From assembly GCF_000306115.2 (NCBI RefSeq), contig NZ_AKWX02000020.1, forward strand, positions 310,001-374,000: 64,000 nt of DNA, written 5' to 3'. This DNA is from Leptospira wolffii serovar Khorat str. Khorat-H2. Lineage in GTDB: Bacteria; Spirochaetota; Leptospiria; Leptospirales; Leptospiraceae. How positions within the stretch are numbered: the first letter of the stretch is position 1; the number at the start of each line of letters is the position of its first letter. Positions 1-8,796 of this stretch are shown here, one piece after another. A program made the translations under genes and the position numbers. The notes beneath the pieces are model-generated. The model did not search any database. It was not told the DNA's origin and was given only the letters and a program-made list of their open reading frames with translations.

Positions 1-164
1 GATTCAAATCGATGGAAATTCCGAAGTACAAACCGCATGAGGTAAAGGATGGAGAATTACAGACCATCATGCCATGGACCATGTACGCAGGAATGACGGA
101 AGAGGATCTGGCGGCGATATACGCATATTTACGGACCGTAAAACCGATATCGAATAAGATCTAA
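1..164 (+). CDS. c-type cytochrome, C-terminal end (partial)
   Basis: The gene runs off the left edge of the window; the last 53 codons are visible and end at TAA 162-164. The peptide contains the string TIMPWTMYAGMTEEDLAAIY followed by AYLRTVKPI. This is the usual last part of a class I cytochrome c: a Met axial ligand in an MPW context, then a terminal helix of the form DLxAIYAYLRT. The haem-binding CXXCH would lie outside the window. It is probably periplasmic or membrane-attached and involved in electron transfer. The family call rests on this short tail only. Confidence 0.6.
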   Translation, partial: FKSMEIPKYKPHEVKDGELQTIMPWTMYAGMTEEDLAAIYAYLRTVKPISNKI

Positions 165-182
165 ACCGACCGACGATTCTAA

Positions 183-208
183 GGACCGGATTTCAGTAGA
201 ACCGGTCC
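183..208. terminator. possible weak bidirectional terminator hairpin
   Basis: GGACCGG (183-189) and CCGGTCC (202-208) form a perfect 7-bp inverted repeat around a 12-nt loop. It lies between the converging cytochrome gene and the 226-600 lipoprotein gene. Neither side has a good T-run, so termination is inferred from position and the GC-rich stem only. Confidence 0.35.
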
Positions 209-225
209 CTAGAAAAAACTTCGGA

Positions 226-600
226 TTAAAACGCTTTGTAAACGTGATTCGGCTCGGCGTATTCCACAAATCCGGATTTTTTTCCCGCCTGTACCAAAGC
301 TTCCAAACCCGGTTCCGTTTCATAGACCACATGGTATGTGTCGTCCGAGATCTTATCAATCTTAACGATCTTATGATTCGGAAGCAGTTCGACGATTCTT
401 TTGGAATCCGTACCTGCGTTTAATTTTACGATATATTCCTTAGGAACCGTATTAGAAGAGGATTGTTTATTCTTCTTTAATAGATCTTTACTTTGCATGG
501 GGGTCTTTACTTGTTCTTTCGCATCCGTTCCGCAATTTGCAAAAATCAGATTCAGAAAAATACCTCCGAAGATTAGAATGGAAATAGATCTCGTATTCAT
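226..600 (-). CDS. lipoprotein consisting of a stand-alone S8-protease propeptide-like (I9) domain
   Basis: A 124-residue protein. Residues 1-22 form a lipoprotein signal with lipobox LIFANC (Cys23), then a short Lys/Ser-rich linker. Residues 54-124 match the prodomains of the two neighbouring subtilisin-like proteases: KEYIVKLNAGTD at the start and VEYAEPNHVY at the end, against EVIVKFKANTGD and VEYVQPNYIY in the protease encoded at 4331-6349. No catalytic domain follows. Propeptide (I9) domains fold onto S8 proteases as intramolecular chaperones and inhibitors; a free lipid-anchored copy could act in trans. The gene starts just after the stop of the 610-2556 protease, so co-transcription is likely. 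Lipoprotein and homology are seen in the sequence; inhibitor or chaperone function is inferred. Confidence 0.75.
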   Translation of the reverse strand: MNTRSISILIFGGIFLNLIFANCGTDAKEQVKTPMQSKDLLKKNKQSSSNTVPKEYIVKLNAGTDSKRIVELLPNHKIVKIDKISDDTYHVVYETEPGLEALVQAGKKSGFVEYAEPNHVYKAF

Positions 601-609
601 CGTAAATCC

Positions 610-2556
610 TTAAGGCGCTACTAATGTCAGATTGGAAGGCGCTTTCAAGAATCGAAGCGCCCCGTTGGCATCCGCAGCTTTTCCGTATTTCGTTTTTCCT
701 TGGAGAGAGCTAGTGGTCCGCCCTCCGGAAACGATCGCATCGATCGTATCCTGGTAGGTAAACTTAGGATTGAAGGAACGCAATAAAGCGGCCAATCCGG
801 CAACATGAGGAGTCGCCATCGAAGTCCCGTTTAAAATATTGTATTGCGCGGTATCATCCACATCCAAGGCACTGAATTCGAATCCGGTAATAACGATCCC
901 CGCTTTTGCGATTGAAGAATTGGAATTAAACTTAAAGCCGAAACTACAATTCGTACTGGAGCCGGTGCAATTAGGAAGTTGGTATTGTAAATACGCGTAA
1001 TTTCCATTCATCTCTCCCGCATAAGAATCCAAAACGGTACCGGAAAAACTAGGAAGACCTGCGGAATTGGAATAATTCAAACTGAAAACATCATATAACG
1101 GTTCCGTATCTAGGAATAAATAAAAACTTGCATGCACTCTATCCATCCCGGAGAGATAAGTGTAAGTCTTGTATGCGGTTGTAGTGATATTATTTAAATA
1201 GCCGTTTACGATTTCCCCACCCGCGCCATCGGAACAATTAGTTGATAAATAGAGTGCGGAAAAGCTTGAAAAACAACTCCCCTGCGGTGCATACGTCCAG
1301 ATACTCTTAGAACTTGCGGTATTATTTGAACTTGTTGTCCAAGTTGCAAAATTCGTTCCACTGTCCGAAACTTCTCTTCCTGCCCAAGTGCTTCTGATAT
1401 TCGTTCCCGGCGCCCCTACATCCACCCATACTGAGGAGGTATCGAAATTAGAAAAGGAAGCCAATGAATAAGCCTGATCCAGAGCGGCTACACAGAGTAT
1501 ATTCGCTTCCGGAAATTTACAAGGAAAGGAATTCTTCGAAGCCAAATTGCTTGTTTCATTTCCAGCAGCCACGACAAACAAAACATCCTGATTTATTCCG
1601 GCTAACGCAATCGCGGAACGCAATGCGGGATCATAAGAAGGTCCACCCAAACTTAGATTTACCACTTTAGCTCCGTTCCGAACCGCAAAATTGATTCCTT
1701 TGACGATATCCGCCGTATAACCCGAACCCCAATCATCCAAAGCTCGAACCGGCATCAGTTGCGCCGTCCAGCAAAGCCCTGTGGTACCGATCGTATTACT
1801 ACCGACGGCGGCGATCGTTCCGGCAACGTGCGTACCATGTCCGTTTAAGTCCATAGGATCGTTATCTCCGTCCACATAGTCCCAGCCTCCGTACGGGCAG
1901 GCGCCTAGACTAGCTCCGGCTTCGGAAACGCAAGAACCCGAAGTCCAAATATTGGCATTTAAATCATCGTGATTGTAATTTGCACCCGTATCTACAACGG
2001 CAACGACAGTATTCGTGCAATCATGGTTTACATCCCAAGCATTCACAGCATCCATATCCGATCCGGAACTACCCGGATTATTGGTAGCATACGCCGACGG
2101 CGCGATCAGTTGTCCTGTATTCTTCAGTCCCCAAAGCGTAGTAAATAAGGCATCATTCGGAGTTCCGGTCGTATGATACACATAGTTCGGCTGGGCAAAC
2201 TCCACGTCCGGATGGCTGGAATATTCCTGGACCGCTTCTTCGATCGATTTTCCTTCAGGAAGGGCCACTTTCGATAAACCGTTTCGGGAAAGATTCTCCG
2301 CAATTCTTCCTCCGAGAGAACTCGCGGCATACGCTTTCACGGACTCTCCCGCATTCTCCTTGAACTTAACCAAGACTTCTTTGGGTTTAAATCGAGCGTT
2401 TCTATCGATCGATACGGCTCCTCCCTTTGTCTGAGTCGTTCCGGAAAATACCTCCGGAAGATTGGAAAACACACCGCCTTCTTTCTGAGCAAAAAGAGCT
2501 CCCGCTAAAAGGAGGAGAAAAGAAGCCGAAATCGAATAAATATATTTGTTTTTCAT
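610..2556 (-). CDS. secreted S8 (subtilisin-like) serine protease, copy 2
   Basis: 648 residues: signal peptide ending near LFAQ (residue 24), I9-like propeptide about 57-127 ending VEFAQPNYVY, then an S8 catalytic domain. The triad is visible as D189 (VVAVVDTGANY), H243 (GHGTHVAGTI) and S579 (GTSMATPHVAG). About 180 residues (roughly 391-571), rich in Asn, Ser, Tyr and Cys, are inserted between the GTNIRST strand and the catalytic serine; most subtilisins have only a short loop there. The protein is probably exported and self-processed. It follows a choice-of-anchor-D lipoprotein gene with a 9-nt gap and precedes the free propeptide lipoprotein gene. It is a paralogue of the 4331-6349 protease. 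Substrate unknown. Confidence 0.9.
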   Translation of the reverse strand: MKNKYIYSISASFLLLLAGALFAQKEGGVFSNLPEVFSGTTQTKGGAVSIDRNARFKPKEVLVKFKENAGESVKAYAASSLGGRIAENLSRNGLSKVALPEGKSIEEAVQEYSSHPDVEFAQPNYVYHTTGTPNDALFTTLWGLKNTGQLIAPSAYATNNPGSSGSDMDAVNAWDVNHDCTNTVVAVVDTGANYNHDDLNANIWTSGSCVSEAGASLGACPYGGWDYVDGDNDPMDLNGHGTHVAGTIAAVGSNTIGTTGLCWTAQLMPVRALDDWGSGYTADIVKGINFAVRNGAKVVNLSLGGPSYDPALRSAIALAGINQDVLFVVAAGNETSNLASKNSFPCKFPEANILCVAALDQAYSLASFSNFDTSSVWVDVGAPGTNIRSTWAGREVSDSGTNFATWTTSSNNTASSKSIWTYAPQGSCFSSFSALYLSTNCSDGAGGEIVNGYLNNITTTAYKTYTYLSGMDRVHASFYLFLDTEPLYDVFSLNYSNSAGLPSFSGTVLDSYAGEMNGNYAYLQYQLPNCTGSSTNCSFGFKFNSNSSIAKAGIVITGFEFSALDVDDTAQYNILNGTSMATPHVAGLAALLRSFNPKFTYQDTIDAIVSGGRTTSSLQGKTKYGKAADANGALRFLKAPSNLTLVAP

Positions 2557-2565
2557 AATGTATTC

Positions 2566-4098
2566 TCAGTACCCCGGAGTATTTACTACCGCACTCATAA
2601 CAGGAGAAAAATCCGAACCGGTCGAATTATAAGTAGAAAAGGATTTCACCCGCACAAACCAAGTACCGGGAAATTGGACCGTTAGTATCTTGAAATTAGG
2701 GGTAAAAGGTCCGCCGCTATATAAAACGTCCGAACATACGTCGGCGGTTCCTTCCGTAGAAAAAGTTGCGCCTTTTTTATAGCAAACCCTGTAGCCTCCG
2801 GAAGCCATATGCACCGCTTTCTCCTTTGCCTGAGCCCAGGTGGCGATGATATCCCTCTGCCCGCCGGTTCCAGTTAAAGTCAGAGTGGAGCTGGACGAAC
2901 TTCCCGCATCTCCGGTAGTTGTCGATAGCGTAAGGGTCGCTGTCTTGGAACCGACGTTTAACGGAATAAATTGAACCGTAAAAGTAGTGGAAGCATTCGG
3001 GGCAAGGCTCGTAAGGCCCGGTTGGGACCAAAGGAATTCGTTGAAATTCGTCCCGTTCACGGAAACAGGACTGCCGCTCAGATCTAGATTAGCAGTTCCT
3101 AAATTACGAATCGTGATACTTTTACTCGCGGATATAACGGAAGGAAAAACGCTCCCGAAAGAATAAGAAAACCCGGAACTGGTACTGATATCCCGATTGA
3201 TTCCATTCTCGTCCGTGTATGTTACCGAAATCTGAGGAACCGGACCGGAAGTACCTGTCCCCGATAAACCGAGTGTAAAAGTCCCCTGGTTGGGATCGTT
3301 GCTTTGGATCTGTAAGGAACCGACCGTCAATCCTATACCGCCTGGAGTAAAAGAAATGCTAAAGGTTTTACTCTGGCCTGGAGAAAGAGTAAAGGTAGGT
3401 CCGTTCGTACTGAAAACCGAATTTCCGGAAACCACTTCGATATTCGTGACAATCAGATTCAATAAACCCGAATTCTTGATTGTGAAATTTCTAGAAGCGG
3501 ATCCCGAGCTAAGCGCATAAAAATTCGCATAAGAATTTCCCGAAGCTAACCTAAGATTTCCGTCCGAAACTTCTATGGAAGGAGCGGGTGTATTCGTACC
3601 TGTACCTGTAAGATACAGGATATAGGTTCCTACATTCGGGTCGTCGGAAGGAATCAGAAGATAAGCCGACTTCACTCCTTCGCTAGTGGGTGAGAATGTG
3701 AGCTGGAAGGTGGTGGTATCTCCGGAGTTAATCGAGGAGCTTGCGGCGGTCGTTACGGAATATTGATTAGAATAGACCCCGCTCTTGGAAACGTTAGGAC
3801 TCCCCGTTAAATTCACGGTAGAAGCGCTCGGATTCTCCAAAGTCAAAGTAATGGGAGAAGCGGAAGAATTGGCCAGAGTCGAACCCAAGGATAATGTGGA
3901 ACCGGAAGGATAGCTGCCACCTTTCGAGTCCTTTACATAAATTCCATTAATACCGGAAGGGCTGGAAAAAAAGAGTAACGGCCCTTTTCCGCCTCCGCCA
4001 CCGCAATTTCCGAAGAGAAAGAATGGAGAGAGTGAGGCCAAAAAAAGAAAACGAAAGTATCGGGATCTCAAGTTCAAATACCTAAAGGAAATATTCAT
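2566..4098 (-). CDS. choice-of-anchor-D (ASH/HYDIN-like) repeat lipoprotein with C-terminal Fn3-like domain, copy 2
   Basis: 510 residues. Signal peptide with lipobox FLFGNC followed by a Gly-rich linker. Three tandem beta-sandwich repeats of about 110 residues follow. Each has the choice-of-anchor-D hallmarks: an ITLTLENPS or FTIKNSG-type strand, a TTTFQLTFSP strand, an IPSDDPN turn and a closing LTGTGT. The last 90 residues (IIATWAQAKEKAVH to the end) look like a fibronectin type III domain with two Cys. It is probably surface or periplasm-facing and lipid-anchored. It lies immediately upstream of the 610-2556 protease and is paralogous to 6364-7890, so lipoprotein and protease were duplicated as a pair. 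Partner or scaffold role for the protease is inference. Confidence 0.8.
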   Translation of the reverse strand: MNISFRYLNLRSRYFRFLFLASLSPFFLFGNCGGGGGKGPLLFFSSPSGINGIYVKDSKGGSYPSGSTLSLGSTLANSSASPITLTLENPSASTVNLTGSPNVSKSGVYSNQYSVTTAASSSINSGDTTTFQLTFSPTSEGVKSAYLLIPSDDPNVGTYILYLTGTGTNTPAPSIEVSDGNLRLASGNSYANFYALSSGSASRNFTIKNSGLLNLIVTNIEVVSGNSVFSTNGPTFTLSPGQSKTFSISFTPGGIGLTVGSLQIQSNDPNQGTFTLGLSGTGTSGPVPQISVTYTDENGINRDISTSSGFSYSFGSVFPSVISASKSITIRNLGTANLDLSGSPVSVNGTNFNEFLWSQPGLTSLAPNASTTFTVQFIPLNVGSKTATLTLSTTTGDAGSSSSSTLTLTGTGGQRDIIATWAQAKEKAVHMASGGYRVCYKKGATFSTEGTADVCSDVLYSGGPFTPNFKILTVQFPGTWFVRVKSFSTYNSTGSDFSPVMSAVVNTPGY

Positions 4099-4280
4099 TT
4101 TATGTCGGATGGGGACGGACTTTTAGAGAAAGGTAATTCTTCCCCAAAGCCTTTCGCCTATTGGCGACCCGGATTTCCTACTCGTCCAGGAAAATCCTTC
4201 TAGAGAAACAAGGGGCAATGCGGCTTTTTACGCAGAAATCGCCGAAAATCGGGAACGATTTTCAGTCCCCGAGGGTAACA

Positions 4281-4308
4281 AAAAAGGAGAGGGAGACCTC
4301 TCCTTTTT
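4281..4308 (-). terminator. rho-independent terminator after the copy 1 S8 protease gene
   Basis: GGAGAGG (4286-4292) pairs with CCTCTCC (4297-4303) around a 4-nt loop, with A and T runs extending the stem on both sides. Read on the minus strand this is a hairpin followed by TTTTTT. It lies 22 bases past the stop of the gene at 4331, and so separates the first lipoprotein-protease pair from the second. Confidence 0.8.
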
Positions 4309-4330
4309 AAATTTCGGATTTTAGGAATCC

Positions 4331-6349
4331 TTATTGGACTGCTGCACTCACTCCGGTCGGAGTCGTTAAGTAACTGAGCGCTTTTCTCGCATCAGCAGCA
4401 ACCCCATATCTAGTAGTACCGGTCAAGCTGCTAGGAGTATCTCCTGCTGTCACAATTGCGTTTAAAGTATCCTGATAAGTAAACGAAGATCCGTTATACG
4501 ATCTCAGTAACGCGGCCAACCCTGCAACGTGTGGTGTCGCCATGGAAGTTCCGTTAATTACGTTATAAGTGGTATTATTTATCGTCTTCTTAGTAACAGT
4601 CATGTCGAGAATAATAGGACCATCACTTACATTCGTTGGAGCCGTTCCACTATCCCCATCAGTTATGATTCGAAAACCGAAGGAACACATCGAAGTTAGA
4701 CAATTTTTCATATCATAACTAAGAAGCAAGAATTGATTTCCTGTCGTGTTGTTTGCATTTCCACTTCCTGAAATATTAAGCAAGCTCGTCCCGGAAAGAA
4801 ATGGAGTTCCTCCATTGGATTTATAATTAATTGCAAACGAATCTCCCGTATCATAGATGTTTAAAAATAATCGAAATGATATGGTCGCGCCATCCGCCGA
4901 AAAATCAAAGGTCTTATAAACCGAAGAATTGATGGCAGGTGAATAATAGTAATTACACCAATCCTGAGGATTAGTTAATGCAGGAACGCCAGCTAGAGGG
5001 GGCGAAGTTATACAATTATTTAAATTGGTTACCGATGCCCAATCAGAAGCGCTTGTTCCGGAATAAACCCATCCTGAAGAAAATGTCTCAGATGAGGCGG
5101 TGTCGGATCCATACCAGCTACTTCTAATATTTGTTCCCGGCGCGCCTACGTCTACAGAACGACTCGCGATTGTTGCATTTGAATCTTTATTAGAGAATGA
5201 TGCAAGACTATACGCTTGGTCTAATGCCGCAACGCAAAGCAAATTCGATACGGTATATTCGCATGGATAACTGTTATCGTTAGCCACAGATCCGCTGGTT
5301 TTAATATCCGCACCGTCATTACCCGCAGCGACCACAAACAAACTATCGTAGGTACTTCCTCCCATTGCAATAGTACTAGAAAAAGAGGCGTCGTAAGTAG
5401 ATCCACCTAAAGACATATTGATGACTTTTGCCCCATTTCTTAACGCGAAATACAATCCCTTAATGATGTTAGAAGTGGTCCCGCTCCCATTCGCATCGAG
5501 CACACGAACAGCCATAATTTTAGCTGTCCAACATAAACCTGCGGTTCCTTTATTATTGTTCCCTACCGCGCCAATTGTTCCGGCAACATGTGTCCCATGG
5601 CCCGCTAAGTCTAATGGAGTTTTATCATTGTCCACATAGTCGTAACCTGAATTACAGGACCCAATTGCATTACCAGATTCATCCACACAGGAAGAGCCGT
5701 CCCACATATTTGAAGCAAGGTCTTCTTGGTTGTAATTTACTCCGGAATCAATCACTGCAACTATTGTATTTGTACAATCCGTTGTAATATCCCAAGCTGA
5801 TTCCAGATCCATATCGTTTCCCGAGGCGGAAGGCGGATTATTCGTTGTATAAAGTGAATCCAAAAGAGCGGATACCGTTTGAGAAGTATTCTTTAGCCCC
5901 CAAAGTTGACTATAGCTCGCGTCATTCGGAACCGTGCTCGTGGCTCTATAAATATAATTAGGCTGAACATACTCTACTCCGGAAACTTGAGAATATGATT
6001 CTATTGCATCTTGAACGGACTGTCCAGATTTTAGTCTGATCAAGGAATGTCCTTCTGAAGTTAAATGCTCCTTCAATGCTCCGCCCAGCTGGTTTACTGT
6101 ATAGGATTTTACAGAATCTCCAGTGTTTGCTTTAAACTTAACAATAACCTCATTTTGTACAAATTTATTACGGGCATCGATATTAGTCCCTTGCACAATT
6201 GGATCATCGACAAGCAAGATGCTTTTAAGGCCACCACCTAACTTCTTAGTAAGCTTATTAATATCTTCGCTGTTCTGAGCAAAAATAGTTCCATAAACGG
6301 CTACTATAAAAGCAGCCCCTACGATAATGGATTTTCTTTGAGTCTTCAT
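4331..6349 (-). CDS. secreted S8 (subtilisin-like) serine protease, copy 1
   Basis: Start chosen at the ATG at 6349: AAGGAG lies directly after the upstream gene's stop, 7 nt before it, whereas the GTG at 6367 overlaps that stop. 672 residues: signal peptide ending near IFAQ, I9-like propeptide ending VEYVQPNYIY (about 125-134), then an S8 domain with D201 (IVAVIDSGV), H254 (GHGTHVAGTI) and S602 (GTSMATPHVAG). As in its paralogue, a large Cys- and Asn-rich insert of well over 150 residues sits just before the catalytic Ser region. Probably exported and autoprocessed. The tight junction with the 6364-7890 lipoprotein gene indicates coupled expression, and the 4281-4308 hairpin ends the transcript. 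Confidence 0.9.
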   Translation of the reverse strand: MKTQRKSIIVGAAFIVAVYGTIFAQNSEDINKLTKKLGGGLKSILLVDDPIVQGTNIDARNKFVQNEVIVKFKANTGDSVKSYTVNQLGGALKEHLTSEGHSLIRLKSGQSVQDAIESYSQVSGVEYVQPNYIYRATSTVPNDASYSQLWGLKNTSQTVSALLDSLYTTNNPPSASGNDMDLESAWDITTDCTNTIVAVIDSGVNYNQEDLASNMWDGSSCVDESGNAIGSCNSGYDYVDNDKTPLDLAGHGTHVAGTIGAVGNNNKGTAGLCWTAKIMAVRVLDANGSGTTSNIIKGLYFALRNGAKVINMSLGGSTYDASFSSTIAMGGSTYDSLFVVAAGNDGADIKTSGSVANDNSYPCEYTVSNLLCVAALDQAYSLASFSNKDSNATIASRSVDVGAPGTNIRSSWYGSDTASSETFSSGWVYSGTSASDWASVTNLNNCITSPPLAGVPALTNPQDWCNYYYSPAINSSVYKTFDFSADGATISFRLFLNIYDTGDSFAINYKSNGGTPFLSGTSLLNISGSGNANNTTGNQFLLLSYDMKNCLTSMCSFGFRIITDGDSGTAPTNVSDGPIILDMTVTKKTINNTTYNVINGTSMATPHVAGLAALLRSYNGSSFTYQDTLNAIVTAGDTPSSLTGTTRYGVAADARKALSYLTTPTGVSAAVQ

Positions 6350-6363
6350 TTTCATTCTCCTTT

Positions 6364-7890
6364 TCACTCAGGTGTGCTTACAGTCGCTGTCGTTTGGGAC
6401 GAGAAAGCCGATCCAGTATTGTATTCCGAATAAGATTTTACTTTAATATAATATGTTCCTGCGGAAGTCATAGTGACCAATTTGCTATTCGGCGCGTATG
6501 TTCCGGACACCCAAGGAGCTGTAACGCAATTTACTCCCGAATCGCTATCTAAGGTAAAAGTACTCCCATTTTTATAACAGATCTTATATCCACCATTGGC
6601 TCGGTGGACGGCCTTCTCCTTTGCATTCGCCCAACTGACTAAAACGTCTCGTTTGCCTCCCGTTCCGGAAAGATCGATAGTAGACGAAGAAGAGGCCCCG
6701 GCGTTTCCGTTGGTACTCGTAATCGTTAGAGTCGCAGTTTTGGAACCTGTTGCCTGCGGATTGAAAGTAACGGTAAACGTAGTGGAAGCATTCACCGCCA
6801 AAGTAGAGGAACCTATCGACGATACTGTAAAGTCGGTCGAATTGTCCACACTTGCTCCGGTAATACTCAAGACGGATGCAGTGGCCCCGACATTCTTAAT
6901 GGTAAAAGTTTTCGCTGTCGAAGATGCTGCAGGAAAGAAGCTACCAAAACTGAAAGTATGTCCGCTTCCGGTAGTTGCATTCTCGGTTGCACTAGAGTTA
7001 TTCACATAGGTTACTTCAATCTGGGCCGCAGGAGCCGCTGTTCCCGTTCCTCCTACCAGAATTCGGAAATTGGAAGTGTTCGGATCATTGCTATGAATCT
7101 GAACCGTTGCATTACGAGCAGTAGTATTATTCGGACTAAACTTGATAGTAAATGTGGTCGATTCATTCGGATCCAAACTCGTATCACCCGGTTGGGTAAC
7201 AACGAAATAAGAAGGATCTGTTCCAGCTATATCGACTGCCGGAGAGAGAGTAAGAGTTAATTCTCCAGTATTCTTAACGGTTATGGTCTTAGCCGAGGAT
7301 GTAGTATTCTCTTGGGTGGAGAAAGTCTGCTTAGAACCTGCCGCATTATCCGACAATACCGTTGTTCCCACCTTCACCTCGATCCTAGGCACCGGAGTCG
7401 GAGTACTGGTACCGCTCAGATTCAGGGAGTAATTTCCTACGATCGGATCGTCCGAATTGATCGTGAGAACGGCGGTTTTTACACCGGTGCTATTGTCGGG
7501 AGCAAAATGGATCGTGAATGTAGTAGAATCTCCCGGATCCAAAGAAGTATCAGCCGGCTGGGCATCGATGACAAACTGAGAAGCATGGGTTCCCGACTTG
7601 TCTACCACAGGAGTACCTGTGAGAGTAACCGTTTGGTCTCCGTTATTCTTGATGGTTAGGGTCTTCGTAGATCCCGTAGTGTTTTGGACAACGCTACCGA
7701 TTACATAGGTAGACCCGGACGCATATTGGTGAGAACTTTCGAAAACAGCGATTCCATGAACGATGCTTTCCCCTCCTCCAGATGGAAAGAAAAGGAGCCC
7801 TTTCCCTCCCCCTTTGGGACAATTAATAAAAACGAATATCGCAGCAAAACTAAGTAAAGTTTTGAGCAAGAATGTCGGAAACCGTTTCAT
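6364..7890 (-). CDS. choice-of-anchor-D (ASH/HYDIN-like) repeat lipoprotein with C-terminal Fn3-like domain, copy 1
   Basis: 508 residues. Lipoprotein signal MKRFPTFLLKTLLSFAAIFV with lipobox VFINC, then a Gly-rich linker. Three choice-of-anchor-D repeats follow, each with a KTLTIKNNGDQ-type strand, a STTFTIHFAPD-type strand, an SDDP or SNDP turn and a closing LSGT. The C-terminal Fn3-like module starts at DVLVSWANAKEKAVH and carries two Cys. It is the first gene of the protease locus, and GAGG precedes the start codon. It is paralogous to 2566-4098 along its whole length. Lipid-anchored, probably outer membrane; a role as docking or substrate-binding partner of the protease is inferred from the conserved pairing. 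Confidence 0.8.
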   Translation of the reverse strand: MKRFPTFLLKTLLSFAAIFVFINCPKGGGKGLLFFPSGGGESIVHGIAVFESSHQYASGSTYVIGSVVQNTTGSTKTLTIKNNGDQTVTLTGTPVVDKSGTHASQFVIDAQPADTSLDPGDSTTFTIHFAPDNSTGVKTAVLTINSDDPIVGNYSLNLSGTSTPTPVPRIEVKVGTTVLSDNAAGSKQTFSTQENTTSSAKTITVKNTGELTLTLSPAVDIAGTDPSYFVVTQPGDTSLDPNESTTFTIKFSPNNTTARNATVQIHSNDPNTSNFRILVGGTGTAAPAAQIEVTYVNNSSATENATTGSGHTFSFGSFFPAASSTAKTFTIKNVGATASVLSITGASVDNSTDFTVSSIGSSTLAVNASTTFTVTFNPQATGSKTATLTITSTNGNAGASSSSTIDLSGTGGKRDVLVSWANAKEKAVHRANGGYKICYKNGSTFTLDSDSGVNCVTAPWVSGTYAPNSKLVTMTSAGTYYIKVKSYSEYNTGSAFSSQTTATVSTPE

Positions 7891-8187
7891 AAAAGACTTT
7901 TCGACCTCATTATTTAAAATACGCTATGACCAAGTTGGGAAAAGCCCTAATCCCGGCAATAGCTTCTATCTTGTATTACCCAAAAAGGATTAGGTTTCGG
8001 ACATAGGTTCCCGAAAAAACGGAAAAACTCTTTTTTCATTTGTTACATTCTCTCCATCCCTAAAGTACAGGATTTCGATTAACAAAATATACGTTTAGCG
8101 ATCGAAGTATCGCAAACGGGATAAAAACGAATTTCGTTGTCTGAAATTACGGATAATGGGGATATAGCTCAAGATAAGCCCGCTTAG
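7891..8187. other. divergent intergenic region with promoters presumed
   Basis: 297 bases between the protease locus (minus) and the 8188 gene (plus). It is AT-rich and has no ORF with coding character. Promoters for both directions are expected here, but I could not assign convincing -35/-10 boxes and see no long inverted repeat. Confidence 0.4.
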
Positions 8188-8718
8188 ATGAGTTCTAAGC
8201 AACCTACATTTATTATGAAAAATCAAAGATTCAAATCCTACATCCCTTTTCTTCTACTCTTGTTATCTCCAATCGTTACCGCTTTGGCCTTAGTGCCCTC
8301 TCTTCCTAAAAAGTTGGAAAAAGAAAAGACGGAACGTAATAAAAGCTCCGTGACCGCCCCCAAATCGGTTTGCTGCGAGCTCGACGATAAAAGTGAACCC
8401 GGTCTGCGACTGGCAAGAATCTGTCAGGGAGAGAAAGATACTCGCTTCATCTTTAAATACGACGTTCCTTCCGCAGGAGCCTGTGAAATCTTAGAGAATG
8501 TGACGTTAGAGGACGATTCCGGAAAAAAATACAAAGGAGTCGGATCCCAAGGTATCCCTCGTTGCGGCGCTGAGAAACGCTGGAAAGTTGAGGAATTCGT
8601 CTGGGTCTTCGAAAAAATGGACTCAGGTTCCAAATATTTCAATCTATACGAAAAGGATTTGGAAGGAATGCCCGGCTGGAAATGGAACCAAGTGGATCTT
8701 TCCCACTGTAAATTCTAA
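8188..8718 (+). CDS. secreted hypothetical protein, Cys-containing
   Basis: 176 residues from the first ATG; an in-frame ATG at 8215 (MKNQRFKSYIPFLLLLLSP) gives a more typical signal peptide and is the likelier start, but neither has a clear ribosome site. A hydrophobic segment with export character is followed by a Lys/Glu linker and a globular region beginning VCCELDDKSEPG. That region has five or six Cys, a GVGSQGIPRCGAEKRW turn and a C-terminal CKF, so it is probably a periplasmic protein with disulfides. I do not recognise the family. It is followed by another secreted hypothetical on the same strand. Confidence 0.6.
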   Translation: MSSKQPTFIMKNQRFKSYIPFLLLLLSPIVTALALVPSLPKKLEKEKTERNKSSVTAPKSVCCELDDKSEPGLRLARICQGEKDTRFIFKYDVPSAGACEILENVTLEDDSGKKYKGVGSQGIPRCGAEKRWKVEEFVWVFEKMDSGSKYFNLYEKDLEGMPGWKWNQVDLSHCKF

Positions 8719-8796
8719 TATAAACCCTTTCAAAAACGGGAATCCTTGCCCTGATTCGGTTCTGGATTCCCGGAAAGAATCGTCCAATATTCTCCT

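Noticed and set aside
6596..7260. Plus-strand frames of 137 and 100 codons
   Set aside because: They run antisense to the choice-of-anchor-D repeats of the 6364-7890 lipoprotein; repeats create open frames on the other strand.
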